A stretch of DNA of 64,000 bases, taken from assembly GCA_014799505.1 (NCBI GenBank), contig JAAVHV010000021.1, positions 1-64,000 on the forward strand, in the 5' to 3' direction. Below, piece after piece: positions 52,895 through 60,435 of the stretch. The notes beneath the pieces are model-generated. The model worked only from the letters and a program-made list of their open reading frames with translations. It had not been told where the DNA came from and ran no database searches. The translations under genes and the position numbers were made by a program. Positions within the stretch are counted from its first letter, which is position 1. Each line of letters opens with the position of its first letter. This stretch comes from Clostridiales bacterium (GTDB taxonomy: Bacteria > Bacillota > Clostridia > Oscillospirales > Oscillospiraceae).

Positions 52895-53863
52895 TTAGGC
52901 CTTGCCGTTGCAGCCCAGCACGTTCACCAGCTTGTGGCGCACCAGCTCCTTGATGTTGGCGCGGGCGGGCTTCAGGTACTCGCGGGGATCGAACTTGTCG
53001 GGATGCTCAGTGTAGAACTGGCGGATGGTACCAGTCATGGCAAGGCGCAGATCGGAGTCAATGTTGATCTTGCACACGGCGCTCTCAGCGGCCTTGCGCA
53101 GCTGCTCCTCGGGGATACCCACGGCGTCGGGCATCTTGCCACCGTTGGCGTTGACCATCTTCACGTAGTTCTGGGGCACGGAAGAGGAGCCGTGGAGCAC
53201 GATGGGGAAACCGGGCAGACGCTTGACGACCTCTTCCAGGATGTCAAAGCGCAGGGGAGGGGGAACCAGCTCACCCTTCTCATTGCGGGTGCACTGAGCG
53301 GCGGTGAACTTGTAAGCGCCGTGGCTGGTGCCGATGGCGATGGCCAGGGAGTCGCAGCCGGTCTTGGACACGAATTCCTCGACCTCCTCGGGACGGGTGT
53401 AGTGGGACTCCTCAGCGGAGACGTTGACCTCGTCCTCCACACCGGCCAGAGCGCCCAACTCAGCCTCGACCACCACGCCGTGATCGTGAGCGTACTCGAC
53501 CACCTTCTTGGTGATCTCGATGTTCTCCTCGAAGGGCTTGGAGGAGGCGTCGATCATGACGGAGGTAAAGCCGCCGTCGATGCAGCTCTTGCAGGTCTCG
53601 AAGCTGTCGCCGTGATCCAGGTGGAGCACGATGGGGATCTCGGGGCACTCGATGACAGCGGCCTCAACCAGCTTGACCAGATAAGTGTGGTTGGCGTAAG
53701 CACGGGCTCCCTTGGAAACCTGGAGGATGACGGGGGCCTTTTCCTCGCGGCAGGCCTCGGTGATACCCTGGACGATCTCCATGTTGTTGACGTTGAAAGC
53801 ACCGACGGCATAACCGCCATTGTAGGCTTTCTTGAACATTTCGGTAGAGGTAACCAGTGGCAT
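52895..53863 (-). CDS. fba: Class II fructose-bisphosphate aldolase
   Basis: A 322-residue zinc aldolase that splits fructose-1,6-bisphosphate. Zinc ligands lie in VLHLDHGDSFE, EAELG and GTSHGAYKF, and IVLHGSSSVP; NANGGKMPDAVGI is another family block. Start ATG follows AAGGAG. Strong codon bias and a near-consensus promoter suggest high expression. It forms an operon with the PPi-PFK gene. Confidence 0.95.
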   Translation of the reverse strand: MPLVTSTEMFKKAYNGGYAVGAFNVNNMEIVQGITEACREEKAPVILQVSKGARAYANHTYLVKLVEAAVIECPEIPIVLHLDHGDSFETCKSCIDGGFTSVMIDASSKPFEENIEITKKVVEYAHDHGVVVEAELGALAGVEDEVNVSAEESHYTRPEEVEEFVSKTGCDSLAIAIGTSHGAYKFTAAQCTRNEKGELVPPPLRFDILEEVVKRLPGFPIVLHGSSSVPQNYVKMVNANGGKMPDAVGIPEEQLRKAAESAVCKINIDSDLRLAMTGTIRQFYTEHPDKFDPREYLKPARANIKELVRHKLVNVLGCNGKA

Positions 53864-53913
53864 AGTTGACCAACTCCTTAAAATAATATTGATTTGCTGG
53901 GGTATACGTTATG

Positions 53914-53942
53914 ATTTTAACATTTGAGGCAGAAAAATGCAA
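53914..53942 (-). promoter_or_regulatory. Promoter of the fba-pfp operon
   Basis: On the minus strand: TTGCAT, 17-bp spacer, TAAAAT. Confidence 0.7.
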
Positions 53943-54055
53943 GCAAAAGCTCCAGCTTTTTCTGGACAAAAACCACAAATCAGAAAATTTTTTTACCATA
54001 CAGTGTCAACAAAATGACGACGGGCATAGGATAGCGGGAAAGGGGGAGAGGCGGC

Positions 54056-54616
54056 ATGATTCAGCTGCTCCCATACAACCGCCGGGCGGCGGTGGCCTAC
54101 GCCCACAAGTGGGCCTACAGCCGCAACCCGGCCTTCTATGATTTCAGCGAGATCGGCGGTGACTGCACCAATTTCGCGTCTCAATGCCTGTACGCCGGCA
54201 CGGGTATCATGAACTTCACGCCGGACTTTGGCTGGTACTACATCGACGCCACCGACCGGGCGCCCGCCTGGACAGGGGTGCCGTTTTTTTGGGAATTTAT
54301 GACCCGACCCCAGCCCACCGAGGGCCCGGTGGGCATTCAGGTACACATGGACTTTTTGCGTCCCGGCGACTTTGTCCAGCTCCGCTTTGAGACCAGCGGG
54401 GAAGTGTTCGCCCACACACCGGTGATCGTGTCGGTGGGAGCTACGCCCAGACCAGACAATATCCTCGTCGCGGCCCACTCCAACGATGCCGACTACCGGC
54501 CATTGGACAGCTACCAGAACGTGGTGGAGTGGCGTTTTCTCCACATCGTGGGGGCAATCAAGGTGACGGACGAAGTCCCATCCGGAATCAGGAGAATGCA
54601 GAGCGCGGAGGGGTGA
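54056..54616 (+). CDS. Amidase_6 domain protein (papain-like)
   Basis: A 186-residue protein matching the putative amidase domain Amidase_6: RRAAVAYAHKWAYSRNPAF, GGDCTNFASQCLYAG with the likely catalytic Cys near residue 42, and FAHTPVIVSV with the likely His. The fold is related to NlpC/P60-CHAP cysteine peptidases. No signal peptide or membrane segment is seen, though many relatives are exported or spore-associated. ATG 54056 follows GGGGGAGAGG. Confidence 0.85.
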   Translation: MIQLLPYNRRAAVAYAHKWAYSRNPAFYDFSEIGGDCTNFASQCLYAGTGIMNFTPDFGWYYIDATDRAPAWTGVPFFWEFMTRPQPTEGPVGIQVHMDFLRPGDFVQLRFETSGEVFAHTPVIVSVGATPRPDNILVAAHSNDADYRPLDSYQNVVEWRFLHIVGAIKVTDEVPSGIRRMQSAEG

Positions 54617-54633
54617 ACCCTCCGCGCTATTTA
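54602..54633 (+). terminator. Terminator-like hairpin after the Amidase_6 gene
   Basis: Stem AGCGCGGAGGG / CCCTCCGCGCT that includes the stop codon in its loop, followed only by ATTTAC. Confidence 0.65.
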
Positions 54634-54717
54634 CTTAACTGAATAAAAACGGCCTCCTTGTTTTGCCATTCATATAGACAAGAAAGCGGAAAAATACATT
54701 ACGGCCAATTTAAGTTT

Positions 54718-55932
54718 TTATACCTCGTCCACAGGCTGCTTCTTTGGCCGTCCTCGCCGGGGTTTTGCCTTGAGACCGCCCAGCGGGTTTGACTGGGCCG
54801 CATCCCGCAGCGCGTCGCTGTCCACATGGGTGTAGATCTGGGTGGTGTTCAGGTGCTCGTGGCCCAGCACCTCCTGGAGCGTGCGCACATCCACACCGTT
54901 TTGCAGCATCAGCGTGGCGGCGGTGTGGCGCAGCTTGTGGGCCGAGTACTTGCTGCTATCCAGTCCGGCGGCAGTGAACCGCTGCTTGAGCATATAGTGA
55001 ACCCCAGCCTTGGTGATCCGGGTGTGCTTGCGGGTGATGAACAGGGCGTTGGCGTCTGCCGGAACAGGTTGGACGCGAACCGCCAGCCAGTCCTCAATGG
55101 CGGCCTGACAGGCCGCGTTAAGGTAGACCACCCGCTCCTTATTGCCCTTACCCAGCACCCGCAGGCGGTCGCCCCGAATGTCGGAGAGGTTAAGGCCCAC
55201 CAACTCTGAAATACGCACGCCGCAGTTCAAAAACAAGGTGATGATGCAAAAATCCCGTTCCGCATTGTCGCCGTCAATGGATTCCAAAAGCTGGATGCTC
55301 TCGTCAAGTGTCAGGTAGCGCGGCAAAGACTGGCGCATTTTTGGCGAATCCAGCTCCTGGATGGGGCTTTCGTCCAAAAGCTTCGCCTTTACCACCAAAT
55401 ACTTGTAAAAAGACCGGATTGCCGCAACTTTTCTGGCCCTTGACGACGCTGCCAGCCCAAATCCCAAGCTGGTGTTTTTGGCATTTTTCAGCCGATCCCG
55501 GCTAAGGAAGCTGAGATAGGCGTAAATATCCGCCAGCGTGACCGATTTGACCAGCGCTAGATCCACATCGTCAATTGAAATCTCATCTAAAGGCGTGGAG
55601 CGCGGCACACGGCCTTTTTCAATTTTTATGTAGCGGAAAAAGGTGCGCAGATCCAGGAAATACTCGTCCACAGTTTTTCTGGAATGTCCTTGGATCGTCT
55701 CGTGGTAGGCCAGAAAATCCCGCAGGATCGGAGGAGCCTCCGTACGATAATCTACCATAGCAGTGAGCGGCACATTCATAAGAGGAAAACAGTTGGGCAG
55801 ACTAAACGGCAGAAACGACAACGGCAGTCTAGAAAAAACAAACGCCAATGTCTTGGATGCTGTACAGGTCAGCCAATGGTTATATCGTAGCGCCGACCGA
55901 GCCAAAACAGCCAGAAAGTCGGATTTTCCCAT
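54718..55932 (-). CDS. XerC-like tyrosine recombinase with AT-hook-like tail
   Basis: A 404-residue integrase-family protein. Catalytic residues: Arg in CGVRISELVG, Lys in GKGNKERVVYL, HKLRHTAATLM, LGHEHLN and Tyr in TTQIYTHVD. The C terminus KAKPRRGRPKKQPVDEV contains an AT-hook-like RRGRPKK. ATG 55932 has a strong GGGGAGGGC site, giving a 58-residue extra N terminus; recognisable homology only begins at MVDYRTEAPPI (55758), where no ribosome site is visible, so the true start is open. A 16-bp palindrome sits just ahead of the gene. Role could be chromosome resolution or a dedicated inversion/excision. Confidence 0.85.
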   Translation of the reverse strand: MGKSDFLAVLARSALRYNHWLTCTASKTLAFVFSRLPLSFLPFSLPNCFPLMNVPLTAMVDYRTEAPPILRDFLAYHETIQGHSRKTVDEYFLDLRTFFRYIKIEKGRVPRSTPLDEISIDDVDLALVKSVTLADIYAYLSFLSRDRLKNAKNTSLGFGLAASSRARKVAAIRSFYKYLVVKAKLLDESPIQELDSPKMRQSLPRYLTLDESIQLLESIDGDNAERDFCIITLFLNCGVRISELVGLNLSDIRGDRLRVLGKGNKERVVYLNAACQAAIEDWLAVRVQPVPADANALFITRKHTRITKAGVHYMLKQRFTAAGLDSSKYSAHKLRHTAATLMLQNGVDVRTLQEVLGHEHLNTTQIYTHVDSDALRDAAQSNPLGGLKAKPRRGRPKKQPVDEV

Positions 55933-55943
55933 TTTGCCCTCCC

Positions 55944-55979
55944 CTCAACTCAACAAAATTTTTATTTTGTTGAGTTGAG
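55944..55979. repeat. Perfect 16-bp inverted repeat (recombination-site-like)
   Basis: CTCAACTCAACAAAAT, TTTT, then the exact complement. Read as a tyrosine-recombinase core it has 14-bp arms around an 8-bp ATTTTTAT centre, close to lox or dif geometry. It ends 12 bp before the recombinase ATG and would also form an mRNA hairpin abutting its ribosome site. Confidence 0.85.
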
Positions 55980-56037
55980 TATGTATGCCAACCAGCACCT
56001 CCCTTTCTATCATATTCCAAACTTTGAGGTGATCTCT

Positions 56038-56220
56038 ATGAGCTTCATCCCATGCACACAGAACTGCAAATATCAGGATGAGGGCCTGTGTACGTTGGCC
56101 CAAGCCTCATCCATGTTCAGCCAGGCCGCCCCAAATGACGCCTGCCTGAACTTCACGCCCCGCCTGTCAAATCAGCACAGCGATGGCCTCGCGAATGTTG
56201 CCGACTCGAATCAAGTCTAA
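56038..56220 (+). CDS. Small Cys-rich hypothetical protein
   Basis: A 60-residue protein MSFIPCTQNCKYQDEGLCTLAQAS... with cysteines spaced C-x3-C-x7-C and a later ACLNF. Such short C-N-C-x-G-x-C proteins are common in Clostridia and may bind a metal; function is unknown. ATG 56038 follows GAGGTGATC; the upstream part of the 81-residue ORF starts in the palindrome region. Its last 54 bp overlap the 3' end of radA in antisense. Confidence 0.7.
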   Translation: MSFIPCTQNCKYQDEGLCTLAQASSMFSQAAPNDACLNFTPRLSNQHSDGLANVADSNQV

Positions 56221-57531
56221 TCCGGCTGGTACAGCGAGTTTTCCGTTGCTCCTGGCGGGCACCAGGCATTTAGTGAAGCCCAGCCGCCGCACCTCACTCA
56301 AGCGCTGGTTGATGGCATTCACTGAGCGCAGTTCACCGGTAAGCCCCACTTCCCCGATGGCGGCCAGGTCAAAGGGCACGGGCTTGTCCCGAAAGCTGGA
56401 CGCCAGGGCCACAATGAGCGCCAAATCGGCAACGGGTTCATTCAGGGTCAGGCCGCCGATGACATTGACATAAAAGTCGCAATTGGACAGCATCAGCCCG
56501 CCCCGCTTCTCCAGCACAGCCAGCAGCATCATGGCCCGATTGTAATCAAATCCATTGCTGGTGCGCCGGGAATTTCCATAAGCCGAGGGCGACAGCAGCG
56601 CCTGAACCTCCGCCAGCACAGGGCGTACCCCCTCCATCACGCAGGTGACGCAGGAGCCGGGCATATTTTCCGGCCTGCCTGCCAGCATGGCCTCCGAAGG
56701 GTTGGGCACCTCCTCCAGGCCCCGATCTCCCATTTCGAACACACCGATCTCATTGGTAGCACCAAAGCGGTTCTTGGCCGCCCGCAGGATACGGTAGGGG
56801 TTGTGTTCTTCTCCTTCAAAGTGGAGTACACAGTCCACCATATGCTCCAGCACCTTGGGTCCCGCTAGGGACCCCTCTTTATTAATGTGCCCGACTACAA
56901 ATACCGTCACACCCATTCCTTTGGCTAGATGCATCAACGCCATGGTACACTCCTTTACCTGAGCCACGCTGCCCGGGGAGGAGTTGGAATCTCCGTTGTA
57001 AATGGTTTGGATGGAGTCTACTATGAGGATATCCGGCTTTTTTTCCTGGACGGCGGTCACGATGTCGTCCAAATTGGTTTCAGAAAATAAGTACAGCCCT
57101 TCATCTCGGATGCCCAGCCGCTGTGCGCGCAGCTTGATCTGCCGCTCTGATTCCTCACCGGATACATATAAAACATCACAAAAACGGCATAAATTGTCAC
57201 AGATTTGCAACATCAGTGTGGACTTACCGATACCTGGCGCGCCGCCCACCAGCACCAACGAACCCTTCACTGCACCACCGCCCAGCACCCGATCCAGTTC
57301 ATTCATGCCGGTGTTGAAGCGCAATTCATCCACCGCCTCGACTTCGGACATTGGACGGGGCCGGCGCACCCCAAGACCAGCGGCAGCGGATGCCGCTGTC
57401 TTTTTCTTGACGTCTGCCACAGGCTGTTCCACAATGGTGTTCCACGCCCCACAGGCAGGGCATCTCCCCTGCCATTTCAGCGATTCATTTCCACATTCCG
57501 TGCAGTAAAACAAAGATTTGGCCTTGGCCAT
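56167..57531 (-). CDS. radA: DNA repair protein RadA (Sms)
   Basis: A 454-residue recombination ATPase. The N-terminal C4 zinc finger is CTECGNES...CPACGAW, Walker A is GGAPGIGKSTLM near residue 95, the RadA-specific KNRFG lies in RAAKNRFGATNEIG, and the C-terminal Lon-protease-like domain is intact. It promotes branch migration in recombination. It starts only a few bases after the amidase stop, so it is probably the last gene of that operon. Confidence 0.96.
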   Translation of the reverse strand: MAKAKSLFYCTECGNESLKWQGRCPACGAWNTIVEQPVADVKKKTAASAAAGLGVRRPRPMSEVEAVDELRFNTGMNELDRVLGGGAVKGSLVLVGGAPGIGKSTLMLQICDNLCRFCDVLYVSGEESERQIKLRAQRLGIRDEGLYLFSETNLDDIVTAVQEKKPDILIVDSIQTIYNGDSNSSPGSVAQVKECTMALMHLAKGMGVTVFVVGHINKEGSLAGPKVLEHMVDCVLHFEGEEHNPYRILRAAKNRFGATNEIGVFEMGDRGLEEVPNPSEAMLAGRPENMPGSCVTCVMEGVRPVLAEVQALLSPSAYGNSRRTSNGFDYNRAMMLLAVLEKRGGLMLSNCDFYVNVIGGLTLNEPVADLALIVALASSFRDKPVPFDLAAIGEVGLTGELRSVNAINQRLSEVRRLGFTKCLVPARSNGKLAVPAGLDLIRVGNIREAIAVLI

Positions 57532-57532
57532 A

Positions 57533-58252
57533 CTACTCCCCTCCCAAGGTTGTAGGCATCATCTGGAGTTCATGAAAATACGCCCCTGCCAGCGCTATCG
57601 CAATCTTTTTCTGGTAGGCGCCGGTGAGCAGCAGCGCCGCCTCCTCCCCGTTGCTGAGAAAACCGCACTCCACCAGAATCGCCGGACAGTTGATGTGGTC
57701 AAACAGGTAGATACCGTCCGGCATGGGCTTGGCCTTTCGGTCATTGCCCGGACTCAATACCTGCCGAAGCACCTCCTGGGTGCCCTCCCCCCACTGCCGG
57801 CTTATGTCATCACTGTTAAAGAAGACTTGAGACCCGCTGTATCGTGGATCTGTAAAGTGATTTTGATGTACACTTAGCAGTATAGCGCCTTGGGTGCTTT
57901 CCACCAACGAGACCCGGTTTTTCAGATCGGAGGCTTTCTTCTGCCGGAGGGTTTCCGCGCCGCCGCTGTGCAGGGAAATGTCTGTCTCCCGGCTCAAGCG
58001 GGGCTCAACCCCCAAAAAAATCATCAACGCCTGGGTTTTTTGTACGATAGCCAGGTTAATATCGCTCTCTTTATCCCCGGCCGCCGTGCTGGCTCCGCCG
58101 TCCTCCCCGCCGTGTCCGGCGTCCAGAATCAGGGTCCATTGCCCTCCCACAGAAGCTGTGGCCGCCACGGACGCGGGCCGGTTACTGCCCAGCCAGCTCA
58201 CCCCGCCCAACACACACAGACACAGTACTAACAGCAGCATATCTCGCTTCAT
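57533..58252 (-). CDS. cwlD: N-acetylmuramoyl-L-alanine amidase, CwlD-like
   Basis: A 239-residue exported amidase. Residues 5-22 are a signal anchor (MLLLVLCLCVLGGVSWLG). The Amidase_3 domain has DAGHGGEDGGA (zinc His), SLHSGG..., SVHQNHFTDPRYSGSQVFF (second zinc His) and ILVECGFLSN (catalytic Glu). The HQN-F-DPRYSG pattern resembles CwlD, which helps make cortex muramic lactam in spores; other cell-wall amidases remain possible. I start at 58252 behind GGGGGAC. Confidence 0.88.
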   Translation of the reverse strand: MKRDMLLLVLCLCVLGGVSWLGSNRPASVAATASVGGQWTLILDAGHGGEDGGASTAAGDKESDINLAIVQKTQALMIFLGVEPRLSRETDISLHSGGAETLRQKKASDLKNRVSLVESTQGAILLSVHQNHFTDPRYSGSQVFFNSDDISRQWGEGTQEVLRQVLSPGNDRKAKPMPDGIYLFDHINCPAILVECGFLSNGEEAALLLTGAYQKKIAIALAGAYFHELQMMPTTLGGE

Positions 58253-58307
58253 AAGCCAGTCCCCCTTCCCTCTACCATATGAGGGCGGGGGCGGCTTCAT
58301 GCCTGGA

Positions 58308-59777
58308 TCAAAGGTAGGAGAACACCTCTGTATGCCGCTGGGAAACGGCCACAGACACCTGGGGGAATGCTTTGGACAGCCAGCCCTGCAATACCGAGCA
58401 GACCACGTTTTCTGTGGGGAAATGCCCAGCGTCCACCAGGCTGAGACCCAAGGCCCTCGCCTCCAGGAATTGATGGTATTTCACATCAGAGGTGACAAAG
58501 GTATCGCAGCCCTGGGCCAGGGCGTCGCTCATAAATTCCGCGCAGGCGCCGCCGCCCACCGCGACATGGTGAACCGGCCTGCCGCCGTCCACCAGCCGGA
58601 TGCCGTTGGCGCCCAATAGACGCTTCACCGCCATGGCAAAGTCGTACAGGGGTTGCTCAGAGACACAGCCCACCCGGCCGATGCCATAGGGCCTCCCCTG
58701 CCCATCCACACCCTCTTGCTTTAATTGGCGGATGTCAGCCAGTCCCAGGCGCAGGGCCAGCGCGTCGTTGACCCCTCCCTCCACCGCGTCCAGGTTGGTA
58801 TGAGCGCAGATGGCGGCGATATGGTTTTCCGCCAGGGCTAGCAGGACTCTTCCGGTGACGGTCTGGTCTGTCACCGATTTCGCCCCACCAAAGATCACAG
58901 GGTGGTGGGAAACAATGAGCTGAGCTCCCTGCTCGGCGGCCTCCTGGACAACCTGCTCCGTGATGTCCAGCGCCACCAGGATCTTGCTGACGGGGGCCTC
59001 CTCCCTGCCAACCAGGAAACCTGCGTTGTCAAACTCCTCCTGTAGCTCAAATGGGGCCTTTTCCTGCAAAAAGGCAAACACTTCGCCCACGGTCGTCATG
59101 GATTTCAACTCCTTTTTCATCTTGCGCAGCCCGGATAATGCCTCTTCCAGCTCCGCAATGGCGGTCTGGTCGGGGTCATGAGCGGCTAACTGTCCCCGCA
59201 GGGCCTTTCCGGCTTTCTCCTCAATCATGGTTAGATAGTCTGGCCGGAGCGGATCGCGGCTGTTCTTCCCTGCCCAAAGCTCCGCTGGAGATAGGGGTGC
59301 CATCCAACCGCCCCGGACGCTCCAAATACCATAAAGCCTTTTTCCTTCCCGGACAATTTGTTCACTGAGGATGGAGTAGTTATGGCTCTGGAGCCACAGG
59401 CGAAGCTGGGGCATTCCTGTCATAGGCTGCAAAAGCAGCAGCTTCTCCTGACACGTCCAGGGTGCGGCTTCCAAAATAGTGGCGATAGTCTCCCCTCCCA
59501 TTCCGGCGATGACCACTGTATCCACCTCGTCCGCAGCTATGTCAGTCAGGCCGTCGCATAGGCGAAAGGAGATTTTTTCGCTCTGTCTATACTGCTGGGC
59601 AGTTTCCTTGGCCCGATTCAGCGGCCCCTCCCGCAGGTCGGCGGCAATGGCTGTTTCAATACGGTCATTCAACAGCAGCCAAACCGGCAGATATCCGTGA
59701 TCAGTACCCACATCGGCCAGTCTTGCGCCCTGAGGAACCTGCTGAGCGATGGCCTGGAGTCTGGGCGTCAGTTCCAT
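58308..59777 (-). CDS. Fused TrmK tRNA methyltransferase and Nif3-like protein
   Basis: A 489-residue fusion. Residues 1-226 match TrmK (YqfN), the tRNA adenine-22 N1 methyltransferase: GARLADVGTDHGYLPVWLL, VDTVVIAGMGGETIATIL. Residues 227-489 match Nif3/YqfO dinuclear-metal proteins: EEFDNAGFLVG, VSHHPVIFGG, AHTNLDA and the C-terminal DAGHFPTE. In many Firmicutes the two are adjacent genes. Here no stop separates them, yet AAAAAGGAG still stands before the internal ATG at 59099, so Nif3 may also be made alone. Confidence 0.9.
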   Translation of the reverse strand: MELTPRLQAIAQQVPQGARLADVGTDHGYLPVWLLLNDRIETAIAADLREGPLNRAKETAQQYRQSEKISFRLCDGLTDIAADEVDTVVIAGMGGETIATILEAAPWTCQEKLLLLQPMTGMPQLRLWLQSHNYSILSEQIVREGKRLYGIWSVRGGWMAPLSPAELWAGKNSRDPLRPDYLTMIEEKAGKALRGQLAAHDPDQTAIAELEEALSGLRKMKKELKSMTTVGEVFAFLQEKAPFELQEEFDNAGFLVGREEAPVSKILVALDITEQVVQEAAEQGAQLIVSHHPVIFGGAKSVTDQTVTGRVLLALAENHIAAICAHTNLDAVEGGVNDALALRLGLADIRQLKQEGVDGQGRPYGIGRVGCVSEQPLYDFAMAVKRLLGANGIRLVDGGRPVHHVAVGGGACAEFMSDALAQGCDTFVTSDVKYHQFLEARALGLSLVDAGHFPTENVVCSVLQGWLSKAFPQVSVAVSQRHTEVFSYL

Positions 59778-59804
59778 ATCCTCTCTCCTGCTTTCCAGAA
59801 ATAA

Positions 59805-59835
59805 ACGAAAAGAGCGGAATTTCCGCTCTTTTCAG
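59805..59835. terminator. Bidirectional terminator after the DUF1858 gene
   Basis: GAAAAGAGCGGAA and its exact complement around a single T, with ATTTC-rich flank on the minus strand. Only 27 bp separate it from the TrmK-Nif3 start. Confidence 0.75.
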
Positions 59836-59844
59836 ACGTGCCAA

Positions 59845-60042
59845 TCAGGCGATGGTGGCGTTCAGCTTGTCCAGCAGAGCGTCCACATCTACCCCATGAA
59901 CCATGCAGGCCTGCTCCACGGTTTCCCCGCGGGAGGACGGGCAGCCCAGGCAATGCATACCAATGGACAGGAAAATGGGAGCAGTGTCAGGCGCGATGTC
60001 CAGAATATCGCCGATGATGGTATCCTTTGTAATTTGAGCCAT
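59845..60042 (-). CDS. DUF1858 domain protein
   Basis: A 65-residue protein that is one DUF1858 domain: ITKDTIIGDILDIAPDTAPIFLSIGMHCLGCPSSRGETVEQAC. The CLGC pair is typical and may coordinate a metal or cluster. Relatives occur alone or fused to hybrid-cluster or disulfide-handling proteins in anaerobes. Start ATG follows GGAGG. It is a short single-gene unit with its own promoter and terminator. Confidence 0.92.
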   Translation of the reverse strand: MAQITKDTIIGDILDIAPDTAPIFLSIGMHCLGCPSSRGETVEQACMVHGVDVDALLDKLNATIA

Positions 60043-60081
60043 GTTCGGATAGCCTCCTTGCAGTTTTTGTCGAACGAATAT

Positions 60082-60110
60082 AGTATACCCAATATGCCAG
60101 CAGTTTGCAA
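60082..60110 (-). promoter_or_regulatory. Promoter of the DUF1858 gene
   Basis: On the minus strand: TTGCAA, 17-bp spacer, TATACT. Confidence 0.7.
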
Positions 60111-60142
60111 GTGTTTGCTGAAAAAATCCGAAGTATCAATGA

Positions 60143-60178
60143 AAAAGGAGCACCGCAACTGTATGCTGCGGTGCTCCC
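60143..60178 (-). terminator. Terminator of tRNA-Gln
   Basis: Stem GGAGCACCGCA / TGCGGTGCTCC, followed on the minus strand by TTTTTC. Confidence 0.88.
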
Positions 60179-60180
60179 TT

Positions 60181-60254
60181 TGGCAGCGGATGAAGGATTC
60201 GAACCCTCACAAACAGAGTCAGAGTCTGGTGTGCTACCATTACACTAATCCGCT
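60181..60254 (-). tRNA. tRNA-Gln (anticodon CUG)
   Basis: A 74-nt cloverleaf on the minus strand: acceptor AGCGGAT / ATCCGCT, anticodon loop CTCTGAC (CTG at 34-36, T33 present), T-arm GAGGG-TTCGAAT-CCTTC and encoded CCA. The outer anticodon-stem pair (C27-U43) is a mismatch. CUG anticodon means glutamine. Confidence 0.93.
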
Positions 60255-60282
60255 ATATCGCCGTTCTCAAGTGACCTAGGTT

Positions 60283-60310
60283 ATTATACCAAAACATTGC
60301 GGTTTGTCAA
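60283..60310 (-). promoter_or_regulatory. Promoter of tRNA-Gln
   Basis: On the minus strand: perfect TTGACA, 16-bp spacer, perfect TATAAT. Confidence 0.85.
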
Positions 60311-60324
60311 CCCTTTTTGCAAAG

Positions 60325-60367
60325 TTTTCTGCAAAAAAACCGGCGGACATATTTGCCCGCCGGTTAG
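60325..60367 (-). terminator. Terminator of the clpX-lon-engB group
   Basis: Stem AACCGGCGG / CCGCCGGTT followed on the minus strand by TTTTTTTGC, about 70 bp behind engB. Confidence 0.88.
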
Positions 60368-60435
60368 CACATGAATCATAGTAATGCTTTGCCCCAATCT
60401 CATCAGCCTAAGATAGGCGCATAAGCTTTCGCCCT

